A DNA stretch of 64,000 nucleotides from Thuidium tamariscinum (GCA_947034885.2 OX344756.2:21807489-21871488); one strand, 5' to 3'; positions 22,482-34,687 are shown, numbered from the stretch's first letter. Notes: generated from the sequence alone by a model not told the origin. Numbers and translations are program-made.

Positions 22482-23229
22482 TTAACCCCTAAAGGATCAA
22501 GTTGCATTTTTTGGCAACAGAGCGATTTTGGGTAGCTCATCACAGATGGATTTTTTATTATTTTTCTTTGAAGTCTTCACATAATGTGTGCCCAAGGAGT
22601 AGCTTTAAGATCCAACAATTTTCATAACTTTTCAATACATGGTTAAGAAGTTATTGCACGATATGTCATTTTCATTTGATAGCGGGCAGTCTAGGCAGCC
22701 CAAAAAACTTCTTTAAAAAACAATATTAAGAATATTTGAAATTTGAAATTGATTCTTTACATTTATATGCACATGTTAAGCTTTGAATCATTCCATTTGG
22801 ATTAATTAAGTGAAAGTCATGAGGAATTTTAGTTTGTAGGTAGGTATGGATTTCAAAGACTACATACCTACCCAAAAACTAAAGTTCCTCATAACTTTCA
22901 TTTAATTAATCCAAATGGAATGATTCAAAGCTTACCATGTGTATATAAATGTAAAGAATCAGTTTCAAATTTCAAATTTTCTTAATATTGTTTTTTAAAG
23001 AAGTTTTTTGGGCTGCCCGAACTACCTGCTATCAAATGAAAATGACATATCATGCAATAACTTCTTAACCATGTATTGAAAAGATATGAAAATTGTTGGG
23101 TCTTAAAGCTACTCCTCAAGCACACATTGTGTGAAAAGCTCAAGAAAAAATAATAATAACTCCATGCGTGGTAAGCTACCCAAAATCGCTATGTTGCCAA
23201 AAAACGCAACTTGGTTCTTTAGAGGTTAA
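22482..23229. mobile_element. TTAA-flanked foldback element, type B copy 2
   Basis: The ends are TTAACCCCTAAAGGATCAAG and GAGGTTAA. It is a 748-bp imperfect palindrome turning near 22860, with arms bearing GGCAACAGAGCGATTTTGGG and its inverse CCCAAAATCGCTATGTTGCC. It has the same architecture as 4581-5326. Flanks outside the TTAA are unrelated. Confidence 0.85.
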
Positions 23230-23561
23230 GATATTTCACAAATCTATATCACTAAAAGGGGGCTATTATTTTGTATTCAAGCTATAAATCTTGCAGAGTA
23301 TCTTTGTTGATTGGCTAGCATGCAACAAATTTGGTGTACTTCAAATCACACCATCTTTCACAAAAAGGATGATACTACTTTTTAAATGCCTAATTAGGCT
23401 CGGTTGGATACAACTCATGAAAGGATCACTAAGTGACTTTTGCATTTATAATTTTACAAATACTCTTGTAGAACAAAAAAATTGAAAAAAAATTACAACC
23501 CAAGTTGATTCTATTTGATGTTAGTTTGAAGTCTTTTGACCATGTAGTTTGGATTTCCTAC

Positions 23562-24492
23562 TTAACCCCTAAAGGACCAACATGCCTTTTTTGGCAACAT
23601 AGCGATTTTGGGCAGGTACGTGTGGCTAGAGATTTCCATATTTTGGAACCAAACTTTAATAGAAGGTGTGGACGAGGAGTATCTTCAAAGCCCAACAATT
23701 TTCGTGACTTTTGACTACATGGTTGAAAAGTTATTGCATAAAATGTTGTTTGTTTCTCAACTCGGGCAGTTCGGGCAGATAAAAAAATCATTTTTTTTGG
23801 AAATAAAAATTTGAAATTGGTTTATAGATTTATATATACATGGAAAGTTTTGAATAATTGCATTTGGATTAATGAGTCAAAAGTTATGAAGAATTTTAGT
23901 TTGCGGGTAGTTATGGATTCTCTTCTCTAAAATAAACTTTGAAGTCCTTTATTTGACTCAATTTTCAATATTTTTGAAAAAAAATAAAAACATTGGGTGT
24001 AGATTGTTTATTACAACATTTGAACCATTGGAATTGGCATTTTTCAATTCAATAAATAAATTGTTATCATTTTTGTATTTTGAATCATTCTCTACTTCTT
24101 TCTTCTTACTATTTTTTTTGTACATGTTGTACAATTCCAAATGATATGAAAATTTTCAAGCATGTAGCCAACTTGAATTAGAGAATAAATTCAAAGAGTT
24201 GCAACCATTTTGGACATTTTTGCATACAAATGTGACCTTCCGAAGTGCAGCTGCCCGGATTTTCGCAGTGGAAAAAAAATGATTTTTGTAACTTCAAACA
24301 CTAAAATCTTGCAATCTACATGGCAGAAATTTCTGAAATTTTTTCTACATCTTTCCAAACTAGTGCACTAAGAGATCTTATGGTTACATGTGTCAAAAAA
24401 TGTTTTTTTTTCTGAAATTTGGTAGCTCTCCTAGAAATGACAGTTTTGGAGGAGTTTTGGTGGAAACATAGTTGCGGTCCTTTAAGGGTTAA
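23562..24492 (+). mobile_element. TTAA-flanked piggyBac-like element, type A copy A2
   Basis: The ends are TTAACCCCTAAAGGACCAAC and CCTTTAAGGGTTAA. The body follows the A1 order: GGCAACATAGCGATTTTGGG, CCCAACAATTTTCGTGAC, CGGGCAGTTCGGGCAG, then GACTCAATTTTCAATATTTT and CATGTAGCCAACTTG. The 931 bp carry no credible protein. Only the TTAA is shared by the two flanks. Confidence 0.85.
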
Positions 24493-24879
24493 TTAGAATC
24501 TAATTCCTACCCTCACTTGTAATTAAACATTTAAAGGCTAATTGTCTATTGAATAGATGATTGAAAGTTTGGGTAGATCTCAATGAAGTCAATTTTAGTC
24601 AAATGTTTATGAAATCTTCATACAAATTGTAAGCATGCAAATTCTTGATGGAAATATAATTTTGTCAATTATGTATTTGAAACAAAAGTTCTATTTTCCT
24701 TAACTTTGGGAGCAAGTTAGGCAATTTGGGCATCTTTGGGGAATTGTTATACAAAAATGCTCTTCAAATTCTGGAATTTGACATGCATATAATTTATATA
24801 ACATGGCATACAATTTCTCCAAAAAAACAAATTTTACTTCTCAAATCACTTTCTTACTAGCTATTTCAAGAAAATCAAA

Positions 24880-25330
24880 TTCTTAATACTTCAAATCCTA
24901 ATATGATATTGCAATTTGTGAAGTCAAAGTTCCTCAGGTTTTTTCATATATTCCAAATGTTTGTTGGTAAAGTCATCATTTGGACTCCCTATAAAAATTT
25001 CCCTCATGACACAAGAAATGACTCGTATATTACCAATTTAGTTAACATCCTCACATTTCTAAGTGATTTAGAGTAAGGTAGACTTCATGTTTACTTCCAA
25101 AATTATCCGTAAGTGAACCTAACATCATATACTTGTGAATAGTAAAAAATCCTCATTTTTGTTTAGGGACTTTACTCCAAGATGGCTCAAAGTTTGTTGA
25201 CCCTATTTTGTAAGAATGAAAGAATTTTTATTTTTGTTTAAATATTATAATATTTCAATGTACACGGTGAAATTGATTGAAATTTTTCTCACATTGCCTC
25301 ATTTGTTTAACACACTATTTTATAGTTGAG
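24880..25330 (+). repeat. Dispersed repeat, paralogous to 19910-20350
   Basis: Paired with 19910-20350 through ordered shared words such as ACTTCAAAT, ATATTGCAATTTGTG, CACAAGAAATG and GTGATTTAGAGTAAGG. It is non-coding. Confidence 0.55.
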
Positions 25331-26097
25331 ATTCAAAAAAAGAAATTTAAATTTTGATCTTGAACAATGCATTACAAATTTGCAACTCTAGGATTTTCCT
25401 CTTTCCAAATCATCCCCGGCCTTCAAGGGCTAACTCATCTTGTTGGAGATCAAGATTGACTATTCTTTTTTCTTTCTTTCTTGTACTTTGAATTCAAAAT
25501 TATTTTCAAAACTATAAATACATAGATATATAATCTTTGCCCACAATAATTGCATCTAAAAGAGTATAATATATTTGAGCTTGATTCAACACATCATGCC
25601 AAAGTAATTTAATTTAGAATTCAAACAATTTAGTAGCTCAATTTGTATTTCTTGTCTTTCACCATTTGGCTCTTCCTAATTTTTAGACACTCTTAATTTT
25701 GAATTGATTCTTTCTATTCAAGCATAAATGTGTGTGTTTTCATAATTTTTTGATAAATAATTTTTGGATATAAAAAATTAGCAATCATGAATTTTTTTTC
25801 AGATTTTCTAAAATATTTGTATAATTTTTAAAATTTCATGCATTGTCCAAATTTCTCCTAATTATTTACAAAACCAATCTACATGTAGGGTAGTAAAGTC
25901 CCCTAAACTTCTACACCCCAACCTACAACACCAAACAAATGAAGAAATGGACATTACCACAAAATGGTTGAGATGAATTGGCCCCTTGCTCAGCCTTCCA
26001 AGTCATTCCAAAGGTGCAAGTAAGAAAATAGGGTCCTATTTTGTGCTTGACTAATTTACCTTATTCACTCATTACTATAACAAAACATGGTAAAAAA

Positions 26098-26366
26098 ATG
26101 CACTCAAAATCGAAAACAATTCTTTTTGCCACATTTGTACAAGTCAACTATACATGCAATTAACCTTTTTTACAATTTCTCATTGCAATTTTTGGAATTT
26201 TTGACCTTGTAACATATTGTTGAAAAGATATATTTTTTAAATTCAATAGTATATTACACACCCCAAAATTTTCAAAATTGCAATGAAAAATTGCAAAAGA
26301 AATGGACTGCCCAATACATGCACGTACAAAAATGTGGCAAGAAGAACCGCACTCAATTTTGAGTGT
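26098..26366. mobile_element. Small inverted-repeat element
   Basis: The left arm GCACTCAAAATCG...TTTTTGCCACATTTGTAC is matched inversely by GTACAAAAATGTGGCAAG...GCACTCAATTTTGAGTG on the right. The middle also repeats ATTGCAATTTT in both orientations. It lies between the two halves of an older element. Confidence 0.6.
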
Positions 26367-26430
26367 AGTCTTTTTTATCATCATAACATTTAATAGCAAC
26401 ACTACAACCAACCTCTAGTCTGACATAATG

Positions 26431-26488
26431 ATGTGAAATATTCCACATCATTTCATCCATGGGATGAAATAGTGTGGAATATTTCATA
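26431..26488. repeat. Near-perfect 24-bp-arm hairpin
   Basis: GAAATATTCCACATCATTTC plus ATCC is followed at once by its inverse around a central ATGG. The two 24-base arms differ at only about two positions. No gene is adjacent, so it is more likely a transposon core or cruciform-forming tract than a terminator. Confidence 0.8.
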
Positions 26489-26934
26489 CCAAAATTAGTA
26501 ACTACTGATGCATGTTACACATGTTGAAATTGTTAGATGGAGAACTTTATTACACTTTAGTTCCCCATTTGGATGTTGGTGATGGATGAGGCCTTTAGAG
26601 GAGGAGGGGCAACTTCTATGAAGGCTACTGAATGTTATGCAAGTTTTGGTGTAGTGCCTCCTAGCTAATTTGGAGTGTACAATTGCAAATATGAATTCAA
26701 AATTTGCAAATTTTATCATGATTGGAAAATTTAAAAATTCAGCATTTTCTTGAAGGATCAAGACAGGGGATCAGTTCACCCCTGCCCACCAAACTAATTG
26801 AAGACAAAAGTTCAAAACAAAGAGTAGCAAACCAAAGGTGACAACAAACCAATTTCAAAGGGAGAGGGAGGGGATCATTATCTATGTCATGCAGCCTACA
26901 AATGGGCATTGTAAGCCACCCATATTGAATTTAC

Positions 26935-27200
26935 TAAGGTAGGTACACCCAAAATGGCACTTGACCTTAAAGCGCCCTGTACAACGTGCATACATTTTCA
27001 AAATCAGTCATGTACCCAGACTGTAGATGGTGCTTTCAGAAACACACTTTGACTGTTAATAACTTTTGCATACGGTATCCAAATCCACTGTTCTTTGGTG
27101 CATTGGAACATGCTTTCACTCATCAACAAGACTGTAAAAAAACCTGAACAACATAATAACAGGAACTAGGCCCAGTATGAAAAACTGGTGCTTTTGGGTC
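26935..27200 (+). mobile_element. TA-flanked MITE (family I, AAGGTAGGTACACCC), right end lost
   Basis: It begins TAAGGTAGGTACACCCAAAA and carries the family core: GTAGATGGTGCTTTCAG, AATAACTTTTGCATACGG, ATCCAAATCC and CATTGGAACATGCTTTCA. The body runs to AACTGGTGCTTTTGGGT and then leaves the consensus before the expected closing repeat. Complete copies are 30681-30959 and 36953-37229. Confidence 0.7.
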
Positions 27201-27556
27201 CTGCTCTCTCTTGCGCCTCCTCCACCCGTCCTTGCCTTGTCTGGATATCCACGCGCCCATAACTTGCTTGTCTGGAATGAATGGAGAAGTCGTTTTGCAG
27301 GTGATGTTTAGCAGTTGAGGTCAGCGGGGCTTTTGGGGAACAGTGGCAACTTACGTGGCCCATTTTGTCCCAAAAAATTCGGCGTAAAAGGTTTCTCACT
27401 TCTTCTTTTTCCCCTTTTCTCCCTTGAAACAAGGTTCACACACTTTTGTATGAAAAAAACTAAAAAGGAATCTCAGAATGCCCTCCTCATAAGCTTATCA
27501 TGAGATAAGTATTCAGATATGTTTTGAACTTTGAAGGGATGGATCGTTGAACCCTT

Positions 27557-27600
27557 GGACCGACCGACCGACCAACGGACGGATGGACAGCAGCAGCAGA
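27557..27600. repeat. GACC-type tetranucleotide and CAG microsatellite
   Basis: GACCGACCGACCGACC, degenerate GGAC units and then CAGCAGCAGCAG form a short compound simple repeat. Confidence 0.8.
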
Positions 27601-27768
27601 TGTTTCCATCACTTGTATGAATGGCAGGCGATCAGATAAGCTTAAAACTCTGATCATGTACGGTTACGACCAGTCCTCGGGGAGGTGCCCATGCATTTGA
27701 TGCTTGGAATATCCTCCCCATTTGGATAAACTCAAACTGAGGTAAGAAATGGAATTGGGTCCTGTGGC

Positions 27769-28004
27769 CGGGGCAGGGAGAACTGACCCCCTCGCTCGGC
27801 CACTTAGGTAAAACGCTGTAATTTTCTATTTTTCAGACAAATTTTCTTTTGCAAATTTTGAATTCATATTTGCGATCAGAGACCGCAAACTAGCTAGGTG
27901 GTGATGAAAGTAGGGGTGATCATGGCCCAAACTAGGGGGCTTTTTGTTTTGATTGCACCTCTAGTAAAACATGGTAAGGCCAAGCGAGGGGGCCAATCCA
28001 CCCA
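27769..28004 (+). mobile_element. GC-ended MITE (family E), copy 1 of an adjacent pair
   Basis: The left end GGAGAACTGACCCCCTCGCT and right end AGCGAGGGGGCCAATCCACC are inverted relatives. The core GCAAATTTTGAATTCATATT and AACTAGGGGGCTTTTTGTTT recurs at 28015-28250, 61105-61340, 62727-62964 and in the split copy at 25975-26790. It is about 235 bp and non-coding. Confidence 0.75.
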
Positions 28005-28014
28005 AATCTGTGGC

Positions 28015-28250
28015 CGGGGGTGAACTGACCCCCCTCGTTCGGGTTCTTGGGGAAAAGTGGAACTTTTTAAAAATTTCCGTACATAATAAAGTTTACAAAT
28101 TTTGAAATCATATTTGCAATCGGAGGCCCCAAATTAGCTAAGAGGGTGTGCAAGGTAAATTAATCAAGCACAAAATAGGGGGCTTTTATTTTTTACTGGA
28201 CCCCCCCGAGGTTGACTTGGAGGGGCTGAGCGAGGGGGCCAATTCACCCC
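28015..28250 (+). mobile_element. GC-ended MITE (family E), copy 2 of an adjacent pair
   Basis: The ends are GGGTGAACTGACCCCCCTCG and GAGCGAGGGGGCCAATTCAC. It is a direct neighbour of copy 1 in the same orientation, separated by about 10 bp, with roughly the same length. The two copies differ at many positions, so they are not a recent tandem duplication. A small extension near 28200 reads CCCCCCCGAGG. Confidence 0.75.
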
Positions 28251-29004
28251 AAACCAATTTGGCTTGGTGGTGGGTTGACGCAAATGTATGCCCCTTGTTG
28301 CATTGCATGACTTTGCTACATTTTGACGAGATTGTATTGAGGTTGTATTGATTGATCTAAAATAGATGTGTACATTTGTGGATGAATTGTCAAGGTTTCA
28401 TCCATATCTCATATATTTCATCTTGAATTGTGGATGTAAATAGCTTCATCACTATTATGAAGATTGCATCATTGCTCTTTATACCTTTACAGGTTAAATG
28501 CTCCCATAAATAATCAAGGGACCGAAATTTATTTCCAAAATTTGAATTAGTTGTAGTGCATACAATATACTAAGATAGAACCACCTATAACCAACGAGCA
28601 CCCCATAGCCAATAAGTAAATTTGCATATTTCCAACCAAGGCTAGAATGTTCTTTTTTCTCCTTTTCTAAGTTGGACTAAAAATTCATAACACATGTCTC
28701 ACAATAGTGTGCAAGAAAGTAGGAAGCAATGAGTAGGAGAGTAGTTTTTTGAATGATCAAAATTAGAAGAGTTTAGAAATTGGCTATGAGTCTAGTGCAC
28801 TTTCTTGCCTTTCAAAATTCATAGTAATTTCAAACAATTTGACAAAATTACCTAATTTTTTGCAATCCCCATCATTTCTATCATTGCACCTTTGAAAATA
28901 TTTGATTTACCTTGCACTACACCATATCATATCTCGAATACCTTAAATGATTGGTTCTAGGTGGTTCTACCTTGCTTTGTGCGTGAAATTGATTTCAAAA
29001 GTAG

Positions 29005-29604
29005 TAAGGTAGGAGGCTCAAACTTTGATAGGGCATTTTGAACCGAACCTAACACAGAGGTACATTTTGTTTTCTTCAATGTATCAAATGTACAAAATAT
29101 GTACATTCTAAGAGGTAATTGCTTTTAGAACCTGTGGCATTTCAACTTCAAAATTTCATAACTAAAGTAGATCCCCCCCAAAGTGCCACGTTCCTACAAA
29201 CGCCATCTACAATGTACATACATTTCCAAAATTAATCATATTCATAGATTGTACATGGTGCTTTCAGAAATTGGTTTTGACTGTTAATAACTTCTGCATA
29301 TGGTATCCAAATCCTGTGTTCTTTAGTGCATTGGAACATGCTTTCAGTTGCCAACAAGACTACGTGAAAATCTAAACAAGCTAATAACAGTAACTAGACA
29401 CATTACATTATGAATAAGTGGTGCTTCTAGGTGTACCCACTTTAAGTCCACAAAGCTCCAAAATATATATGAAACAACTTGGGTTAGGTGTCATTTCCTC
29501 TTGTCTTTTCAAAGAAAATTTGCTGAAAAATATTTCAAAATGTTTTTACTCCACAAAATTCAATTTCAGCACTTAGATGGTCACTTTATGGACCTCCTAC
29601 CTTA
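29005..29604 (+). mobile_element. TA-flanked element, GGTAGGAGG family (C), with nested MITE
   Basis: It begins TAAGGTAGGAGGCTCAAA and ends GGACCTCCTACCTTA. The body has the family words GTACATTCTAAGAGG, TTCATAACTAA and GAAACAACTTGGGTTAGG. The nested element 29163-29444 splits the phrase that reads CATAACTAATTCCATGAAG in uninterrupted copies (43219-43549 and near 63190). Confidence 0.75.
29163..29444 (+). mobile_element. TA-flanked MITE (family I) nested in family C
   Basis: Degraded ends (TAAAGTAGATCCCCCCC and GGTGTACCCACTTTA) flank the family I core: GTACATGGTGCTTTCAG, GTATCCAAATCC and GCATTGGAACATGC. Comparison with intact family C copies places the insertion at a TA. Confidence 0.7.
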
Positions 29605-29663
29605 CCTTACACTAATTTTGCCACAACATGTCCAAACTCTACTGAAAATTTTGAAATTCCTTA

Positions 29664-30125
29664 GAGCATCCCCACGGTTGGGCCCTGGAAGAGGCTCGGC
29701 TAGGATCTGCATGCCAAGTGCTTTAAGGGCGGCCAGGACGTCTGAAGGCAAGGAGCCCGACGGCAAACTCAAGAGAACGCATGGGGAATGGGACCAGCGC
29801 GACGTCTAAGAAAGTGATCGAAGCCACGTTTGTCCGCAGCCTTCCTCGCCTTCTAGTCATCTTCAATATTGTTTGCAGAGACAACTTCAACGTACAAAGA
29901 ATACCTACAATATTCAAGCAGGAGATACGGATAGTGCCTTTAAAGAAGTGCTATAGTACATACCGCGCCAGGCTTCTCACTCTCCATTTGGCCGTCTCCT
30001 CGGGAAAATTGGTCGTGGTCGGCCATTTCTCGAGCCTTATCTTGCGCACCGTGGGGAGGTCCAGACGACCCAGCCCAGCCAAATACTTAGTTTGTGCCTT
30101 TGGCCAGGCCGCTGTAGGGATGCTC
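29664..30125. mobile_element. PIF/Harbinger-like MITE, GAGCATCCCC ends, TTA duplication
   Basis: The termini GAGCATCCCCACGG and GTAGGGATGCTC are inverted, each flanked by TTA (29661-29663 and 30126-30128). GAGCATC ends with a TTA/TAA duplication are a classic plant Tourist or PIF/Harbinger pattern. The interior is GC-rich compared with its neighbours and contains GGTCGTGGTCGGCC and similar. Frames of about 100 codons cross it on both strands but look like composition artefacts. Confidence 0.8.
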
Positions 30126-30680
30126 TTACGGTGACAATTTTTGAAAACATTTGTGAGCCATTTGTATGCCATGTCACCAAATAGAATGTGCCAAACAGTA
30201 AATTGAATCTGGGGGGGGGGGGGCATATTGCTATAATATTCTAACCTTGGGATCACCGTTGACCGTTGAAAAAGAGGAAAGTGCAGTTTCTGACTGGATA
30301 TTGTACTGTAGGTTAGGGTCTTTCATTTGATGCTCTCTTTTTCTTTTCTTTTTAACTGTAGTAAGTTACTGTACTGAGGATTGCATTCTACTCGCTCACT
30401 GATTGCTTTGGTAAAAATTTAAAAACTTGGGGAAAACTTGGACATGTTGATGAATTGATGGAATTTCAGTTGAACAGCCCCTTTGGTGCATATGAGATGC
30501 TAAGCTTACATTGCCTTTATTCCATGCAGTTCAGCTCAATAGTAATGATTGTGAAAATATTAGATACATGTTGGATGATTCCCCCATGGCAAAAGTATTT
30601 GAGTAAAAAAATATTATTTTTTTTAGATTTGCAAGAAAAAAAAAATGAACCTTACTGACCTTTCGGTAATGAATTAACCC

Positions 30681-30959
30681 TTAAGGTAGGTACACCCAAA
30701 AGTGCCCTGTTCCTAGAAGCGCCATCTACAGTGCACATACATTTCCGAAATCAGTCATGTTCAAAGACTGTAGATGGCACTTTCAGAAACAGACTTTGAC
30801 TGTTAATAACTTTTGCATACGGTATCCAAATCCTGCGTTTTTTGGTGCGTTGGAACATGCTTTCACTTGCCAACAAAACTACATAAAAATTTGAACTAAT
30901 TAATAGCAAGAACTAGGCTCAGTATGAAGAAGTGGTGCTTTTAGGTGTACCTACCTTAA
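30681..30959 (+). mobile_element. TA-flanked MITE (family I), complete reference copy
   Basis: The ends TTAAGGTAGGTACACCCAAA and TTTAGGTGTACCTACCTTAA are a near-perfect inverted repeat of about 28 bp including GTGC/GCAC. The 279-bp body has the core AATAACTTTTGCATACGGTA. Comparing all copies, the shared flank is TA rather than TTAA. Confidence 0.85.
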
Positions 30960-30999
30960 TTTGTAAATACGGTGGCAGAAATTTTTTGTCCAATGGATG

Positions 31000-33900
31000 A
31001 CAAGAGAATCCTTCTACTTGGAATAGAAATGCAACTATTTATCCTCAAAATTTTGGGTGAAGATGTGTGACTTTCTACAATAGATTGACTTTCAATGAGT
31101 AAATTTTTATTTTTTAAGTAGATGGTTTACTACAACAAAATAGATTATTTTTATGGTGATTGGTCCATCTTTTAATGATTAAAGGAAATTCTCATTCCTA
31201 GGGGTAGCGCAAGGAATTTGCTAGTGTTCTAGGGGCTAGCAATAGGAAAGAACTTGTAACAAACAGGTTAGTACATAGTGCCGCTCTAAACTCAACTTCA
31301 ATCTTGGGGAACCTCACAAGGAAGTGTTTCCTACGTAAACACTCACCAATCCAAAACAATCTCTTGGAGGCGATGAAACTTTCAAAACAATTGAATTACA
31401 TTTGATGTCTATTTGGAAGAGGAGAAACATGGCGATTTTTTAAAAAGAGACATTTACAAAAACGCCCACAATTCTTGTTATTTTGTAAACAAATGGCTCA
31501 AAGGGCATGAAATGTCCTTCAAGAGTAATTAAGTAGTGGCCACTCAACATGTAGCTAACCATTGTTAAATGGTGTTCTAATCTTTTTATTTATTTAGAAA
31601 TACACAAGTACAAAAAACTTGGGATTAGAATTCATCTTTAATCCTAGAAGAGTAGGACAAGAATTGTAGAAATTATCATTTTCAATACCATGTGAATCAT
31701 TTGCTTAAAAAAAACATGAGCATTCATGGAGTTAAAACTACTAAGCAAGGCCTCCTTTTTGCATGCAAAACTCCAAAGATGAACATTTACACTTCTAGTT
31801 TACATAGAAAGATCCATTGGACACTTACTATCTTTTTAGCATTAAATTTGAGAATTCTATGTTTACATAATATTCTTTAACCAAAGCTAAGATTGTTTCT
31901 TATGTAGTGATATCAAACAAAATATATTCTCATTATAGTGCCATGAGATTTTATGAAAACTTTTCCTTGAAGAACTTTATTAGAGATAGCAAATAGTGGT
32001 TAGATTGCAATAATTGGAGGGAGGGGGAGGAATTGATTTTCATTATTTAAAAATCAGTTAAGAAAATAGATACCAAATGGAAGGACAACTAGATCATTTT
32101 TAGTTTTAAGATGGAATTAGAACATGTCCTTTACATCTGTGAAATTTTTCTAGAAAAAAAATCATGTGAGCCTTTCTATTTTATATAAACCATGAAATTA
32201 AATTCAAAAACAAATTCTATAAGTTAATTTTCTAAAAGGAAACTCTAATTGCTTACAAAAGAAGATTTTTTATAATTCTTACATTACTCATCCAAATGGA
32301 AAAAATTGAAGATTTTCACAAGGATTGAAATATATTCTATAAGTAAATAATTTTTTTAATTGAATTTTTTATTCCATTTATTAATTGGGCTTCAATATTT
32401 TAACCTTGGGTGGCAAATTTTTTTGGCCCAGGCACCAAATGAGATTTAAAAAACTATATTGTTATAAAGCTACTCTAGTCTCTTCTTTAAAACAATGTCT
32501 AAAAAAAGGCCCAAATTAAGATTATAAGGACTTGCCCAAATTGAGGCCCAAATTTTCATTTGTCCATTGATGGGGCAATGGTTCTCAAGGGGTTAGTGTG
32601 TTTATTCTTATTTTCAAATCTTGTATGAACTTATAAAAAAGAGTAAAAAGTATATTACATAATCCACATAAAACAATTATACATTTGGATTTTCAAAAGC
32701 CTCTATGAGATTTTTATTTGAATTATTTTTTAAGAGCAACCAATATACATTGTAAATGAAATTATTTATTTATTTATTTCTATATATTAACATAAATAAT
32801 TTTTCTAATGCAACACAAGCTACTAGTTTTGTACTCATTTAACTAGTTTTATACTAGAATTTGCATTAGGATTTTCAATCCACTTTTCCACAAGTGATGC
32901 CCATCAAAAAAAACATTTTGAGACCAATTCAACCTCAAAACTTATATAATAAACAGAATGAAAAACTGATACTAAGCAATCTATTGAAGGTATATCATTA
33001 AATTTGGTATGTTACTACATTTAGATTCAATTAGCTTTCAAATAACCAAACAATCATATCTATCATTGGCATTCTTTTATAATATTCAATTTTACACTAC
33101 CTCCAAAAGTGCTCATAAAAAATTAAACTTTTTTTAAATTATAAATATAATAAACATGCAATTATTGGCTACAAAAGGCTCTATTTCTAAGGAGATCCAC
33201 ATTCCTTTACATTTATTAACCACATGCAATAATAGTATATTTAATAGGGGGATATTTATCTCTTTTTCTTTTTCTTTTTCCTCCCCATTTGTAGGTAAAA
33301 AGCTATTGGAATGTATTTTTTGCACCCTATTTTCTTTTGTACATGGGAACGGAGACTAATTTTTGGCACCCCATTTTTTGTATATTTTAGAATTACAAAG
33401 TATTAAGAAAAATATAGACACCTTACAAAAACAATCATGTAAGTGACAAGTTTCCTATAGCATTTGAACTAGAATTGGAGACAACATGCAATACCAATAG
33501 CATACAATAGAAAGGGTTGTTTTGGAATCAAAACCAATGGCAAAAACATACCATTGAAAAGGAAACAAACCCTAGAATTCATCATCCATGAGCTTTAGCA
33601 TGCATCTAACAATATTATGCAATTTATGAAAGAAGAGCATACTAAATACAAGAAAGCTTAAAATACAATAATTTAATACACTCAATGTATTCACAAACAT
33701 GTGTATGACTAGTTCCAAGCCTACTAAGGAAACTAACATTTATAATTTGAAGGTTCAAAAACAAAAGTCATCTACAAATAGCAATTGTCACTATATAGTT
33801 CTAATATGCTAGAAAATAAATTCAGAGTTGAGGAAATAACAACATGCATATTTCTACCAAAATTCCCTAAAACACATTAGGGATACTAATTGTAGTAGTC

Positions 33901-34429
33901 TACACAATTAAAAAAACATCTAAAATAGGAATAGAACCCCTAAAAAAACACAACAAAATTCAAAGAGCACCTCATAAGCATGACCTTAGGAGCATTTCCT
34001 ACCAATCAAAAGCCATGCTTAAATCAAATTCAAGACAACAATTACTACCACCCTCCTAAACCATTCATTAACAAACTAAACCTTCAAAGCATTTTTCAAG
34101 GGATTCATTGTTTTGCACCTTATTTTTTTCTACTATTCAACAAAAGGGGGGCTTTTCTTATAACCTATTTTATACATAATCATGATCTATGAGACACAAA
34201 TCCAATGCTATGGTGGACCTACCAAAAGTATAATTTTTTCCTTCAACAAACTAAATTGACCCTAATTTTTTTTAAATCTCATGCCATTTCCTACTACAAT
34301 AAGAGTCACCTTATCCAAGCTGTCTTTGTATGTAGCACTAGTTCACTTTTTGTGCCCTAAAGTTCTTTTCAATCTACCTCACAATACAATAAATAGAACT
34401 CTTTCAATGTATCTTTATTCATTAGGAGA
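31000..34429. other. AT-rich intergenic DNA with faint repeats, no gene seen
   Basis: Degraded words shared with 35340-35700 and 49980-50170 (TTCTACAATAGATTGACTT, AATGAGTAAATTTT, GGATGACAAG) show an old repeat. A pyrimidine-rich CTTTTTCTTTTTCTTTTTCC tract is at about 33260. No coding sequence is supported. Confidence 0.45.
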
Positions 34430-34687
34430 GATTTGAGGGCTCTAGGAGCCCACGAGTTCCCAGAGTCTGAAAAATGCAGAAACTGCTGTGGGAACGCAAT
34501 TTTGTAGGAATCCTACGTGGTTGAGAGAGTGCCACATCATTAAAAAAATTGAAATTTCTTTTAGGCTTTTTTCATATTTTAGGACCTCCAATTTTTATTT
34601 TTTGGGGGAAATGTTGGCTTGACAACCGCCAATTTTGGAAATAGTCTCGAAACAACCCTTTGGAGCCCCCAAATCCCCTCTAATGAT
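34430..34687. mobile_element. MITE-like element (family F), copy 2
   Basis: Left CATTAGGAGAGATTTGAGGG and right CCCCCAAATCCCCTCTAATG are inverted relatives. The interior carries GTGGGAACGCA, CCTACGTGG and GTGCCACATCAT, as in the other family F copies. Confidence 0.75.

Larger units (their letters stand above)
25975..26790 (-). mobile_element. Split copy of the GACCCCCTCGCTCGG family, interrupted by a foldback
   Basis: The left piece (25975-26065, AATTGGCCCCTTGCTCAGCC, then ATAGGGTCCTATTTTGTGC) and right piece (about 26640-26790, AATATGAATTCAAAATTTGC, then ATCAGTTCACCCCTGCCC) are the two halves of the element seen whole at 62727-62964. About 570 bp of foreign sequence separates them, including the foldback at 26098-26366 and the hairpin at 26431-26488. 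Confidence 0.55.

Noticed and set aside
29781-30134. 117-codon frame on the plus strand and 101-codon frame on the minus strand
   Set aside because: Both cross the ends of the Harbinger-like MITE and mirror each other. They are explained by the element's GC-rich composition.
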